Shown piece by piece: positions 39,157-40,243 of a stretch of 40,243 nucleotides of DNA. Source of the stretch: Methylibium sp. (GTDB lineage Bacteria; Pseudomonadota; Gammaproteobacteria; Burkholderiales; Burkholderiaceae_C). The stretch lies in the NCBI RefSeq assembly GCF_013817365.1, contig NZ_JACDCU010000003.1, forward strand, positions 1-40,243, given 5' to 3'. The notes below the pieces were generated by a model that ran no database searches, was not told the origin of the DNA, and saw only the letters and a list, made by a program, of their open reading frames with translations. The position numbers and the translations under genes were made by a program. Numbering within the stretch: the stretch's first letter is position 1; the number at the start of each line of letters is the position of its first letter.

Positions 39157-40158
39157 TGCTGCACCCAGCGATGGGGCAGCAACTCGTCGATGCGGCTGTT
39201 CGGGTGTGTCGGCAACCGCGTCAGCACGTCCTTCAGGTAAGCCCACGGACGTGCCCGTTGAGCTTGGCCGACACGACCAGGCTCATCACCACGGCCGCAC
39301 GCTGGCCCGCCAGTTCGCTGCCGCAGAACAGCCACGCCGTGCGACCCATCGCCCATGGGCGTTTTCGATGTGGTTGTTGTCCACCGGCAGCCGCCCGTCT
39401 TGCAGGTGTGCCGTCAACGTCGCCCAGTGGTTGTTGCTGTAGTCCAGCGCCTTGGCAATCGCGCTGCCCTCGGCCACGCGCGAGCGCTCCAGCTCGAGCC
39501 AGACGAAGAACTCGTCCCACAGCGGCTGCGCCCTGAGCCGCCTGCATACCAGACGATCTTCGGCAGTCATCGCTCGCGCCTCGTGCTCGACGCGGTAGAT
39601 CAGCGCGATGTGCTGCACCGCCTGGGTGGCCACAGGGCTGCGGTTGTCCTTGATCAGCTCGTCGTACTTGCGCCTCGCGTGGGCCAGGCAGCCTGCGGCC
39701 TTGCGGTCATGCAGCCGCACCACGCTGTCGTAAGCGCTGTACGCGTCGCGCACCAGCGTGCCGCTCCACTCGCCCAGGAACGCGATCGGGTACTGTGCAC
39801 CTCTGCCAACACAGAAGTCATAAGCCACACCCGGCAATGCATCGAAGCTGCCACGCGCATAGGCCCAGATGTAGGCCCGCTTGGTCTTGCCGGCCCCGGG
39901 GTCGAGCATGTTCACCGGCGTCTCGTCGGCGTGCAGCACCTGCGCGCCGAGCACGAACTCGCGGTGCGCGTCGAACAGCGGCTGCAACTCCGCACCACCC
40001 GCGCCGGACCAGCCCGCCAGCGTCGAGCGCGGCGTGTGCACGCCGGACCTTGCGTTGATCGTCTCTTGCCGGTAATACGGGATGTGATCGACGAAGCGGC
40101 TGACCAGTGTGTGCGCGACCAGCCCGGGTGACGGTAGCCCCTTGTCGATGACCTGCGG
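39153..40158 (-). pseudogene. tnpC: IS66-type transposase TnpC, 5'-truncated and frameshifted
   Basis: Homology starts at QVIDKGLPSPGLVAHTLVSR, with an in-frame TGA just upstream, so the N-terminal half is missing. The DDE core is recognisable: LHADETPV, VRDAYSAYD and NNHIEN. Two frameshifts follow: after NNHIEN the frame changes to RPWAMGRTAWLF, and after SAKLNGH it changes again to WAYLKDVLTRLPTH, finally ending HRWVQQ. The three frames appear in the track as separate ORFs (39286-40041, 39233-39547 and 39153-39356). Not functional. Confidence 0.85.
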
Positions 40159-40243
40159 TGTTCAGCGTCAATCAGGATGAGAAGAGCGCGTCAATCAAGG
40201 TGAGAAGCGAAGTGCGGGCGGGAGGCTGGCGGGAGTAGCCCGT
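40159..40243 (+). mobile_element. Probable end of a second insertion sequence interrupting the IS66 remnant
   Basis: Transposase homology breaks at 40158 and the next bases are TGTTCAGCGTCAATC. This region carries two 20-nt direct copies of GCGTCAATCA..TGAGAAG. Repeated sequences next to a TG end are typical of IS21-type termini, but this identity is inferred. The rest lies beyond the window. Confidence 0.4.
40165..40207. repeat. Two imperfect 20-bp direct repeats
   Basis: GCGTCAATCAGGATGAGAAG (40165-40184) and GCGTCAATCAAGGTGAGAAG (40188-40207), two mismatches, spaced 23 bp start to start. They probably belong to the end of an insertion sequence. Confidence 0.7.

Larger units (their letters stand above)
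38893..40158 (-). mobile_element. Remnant of an IS66-family insertion sequence
   Basis: The minus strand carries the 3' part of an IS66 transposase gene and a small downstream ORF. The probable element end is at 38893, where GTAAGCGG resembles IS66 terminal repeats. The opposite end is missing: transposase homology stops at 40158, where TGTTCAG begins a different sequence. The element lies about 95 bp beyond the rRNA terminator. Target duplications cannot be checked because only one end remains. Confidence 0.75.

Overview
The window looks like a chromosomal segment of a high-GC betaproteobacterium in the order Burkholderiales. The protein sequences, a 16S gene of betaproteobacterial type and the rrn layout 16S-tRNA-Ile-tRNA-Ala-23S-5S point to the Rubrivivax/Leptothrix/Methylibium/Aquincola neighbourhood. 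This placement was made by eye and not by a search.

Layout. (1) 1-2491, minus strand: a lanthanide-type methanol oxidation cluster, xoxF-xoxG-xoxJ, with xoxJ cut by the window edge. (2) 2715-7393: purine genes purC, purE and purK, then the t6A gene sua5, interrupted by a convergent thioredoxin/TPR gene (cnoX). (3) 7437-10034: two adjacent SGNH-type lipoproteins, one with its catalytic Ser and Asn replaced, and a SemiSWEET gene. (4) 10099-14109: dacB, divergent from tsaB, rimI and a family-4 uracil-DNA glycosylase. (5) 14156-20590: a PAS-GGDEF-EAL protein, corA, hemB, hemJ and a VanZ-like membrane protein. (6) 20600-25849: a 2Fe-2S ferredoxin, a hydrolase, then dacC, a D-amino-acid aminotransferase, ybeD, lipB and lipA. 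(7) 26011-30344: a TlpA-like thioredoxin, a DUF4197 protein, a degenerate histidine-kinase/receiver protein, a class III CoA-transferase and a lipoprotein. (8) 30452-33183: a permease-free PTS (EIIA-Man, HPr, EI). (9) 33223-38798: a complete rRNA operon with promoters, boxA elements, processing stems and a terminator. (10) 38893-40243: a decayed IS66-type element whose transposase is cut at its 5' end, apparently by the end of a second insertion sequence.

Most genes are core housekeeping genes and work in small functional groups: methanol dehydrogenase with its cytochrome, purine steps, t6A tRNA modification (Sua5 with TsaB), haem synthesis (HemB, HemJ), peptidoglycan trimming with D-amino-acid metabolism (DacB, DacC, aminotransferase) and lipoate synthesis (LipB, LipA).

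No new defence or biosynthetic system was found. The most interesting signals are a recurring -10-like hexamer 6-7 nt upstream of several start codons, suggesting leaderless mRNAs (including a divergent pair in 32 bp), the inactivated-looking SGNH paralogue, the pseudo-kinase/pseudo-receiver protein, a possible 46-codon ORF coupled to tsaB, and the nested IS remnants just downstream of the rRNA operon.
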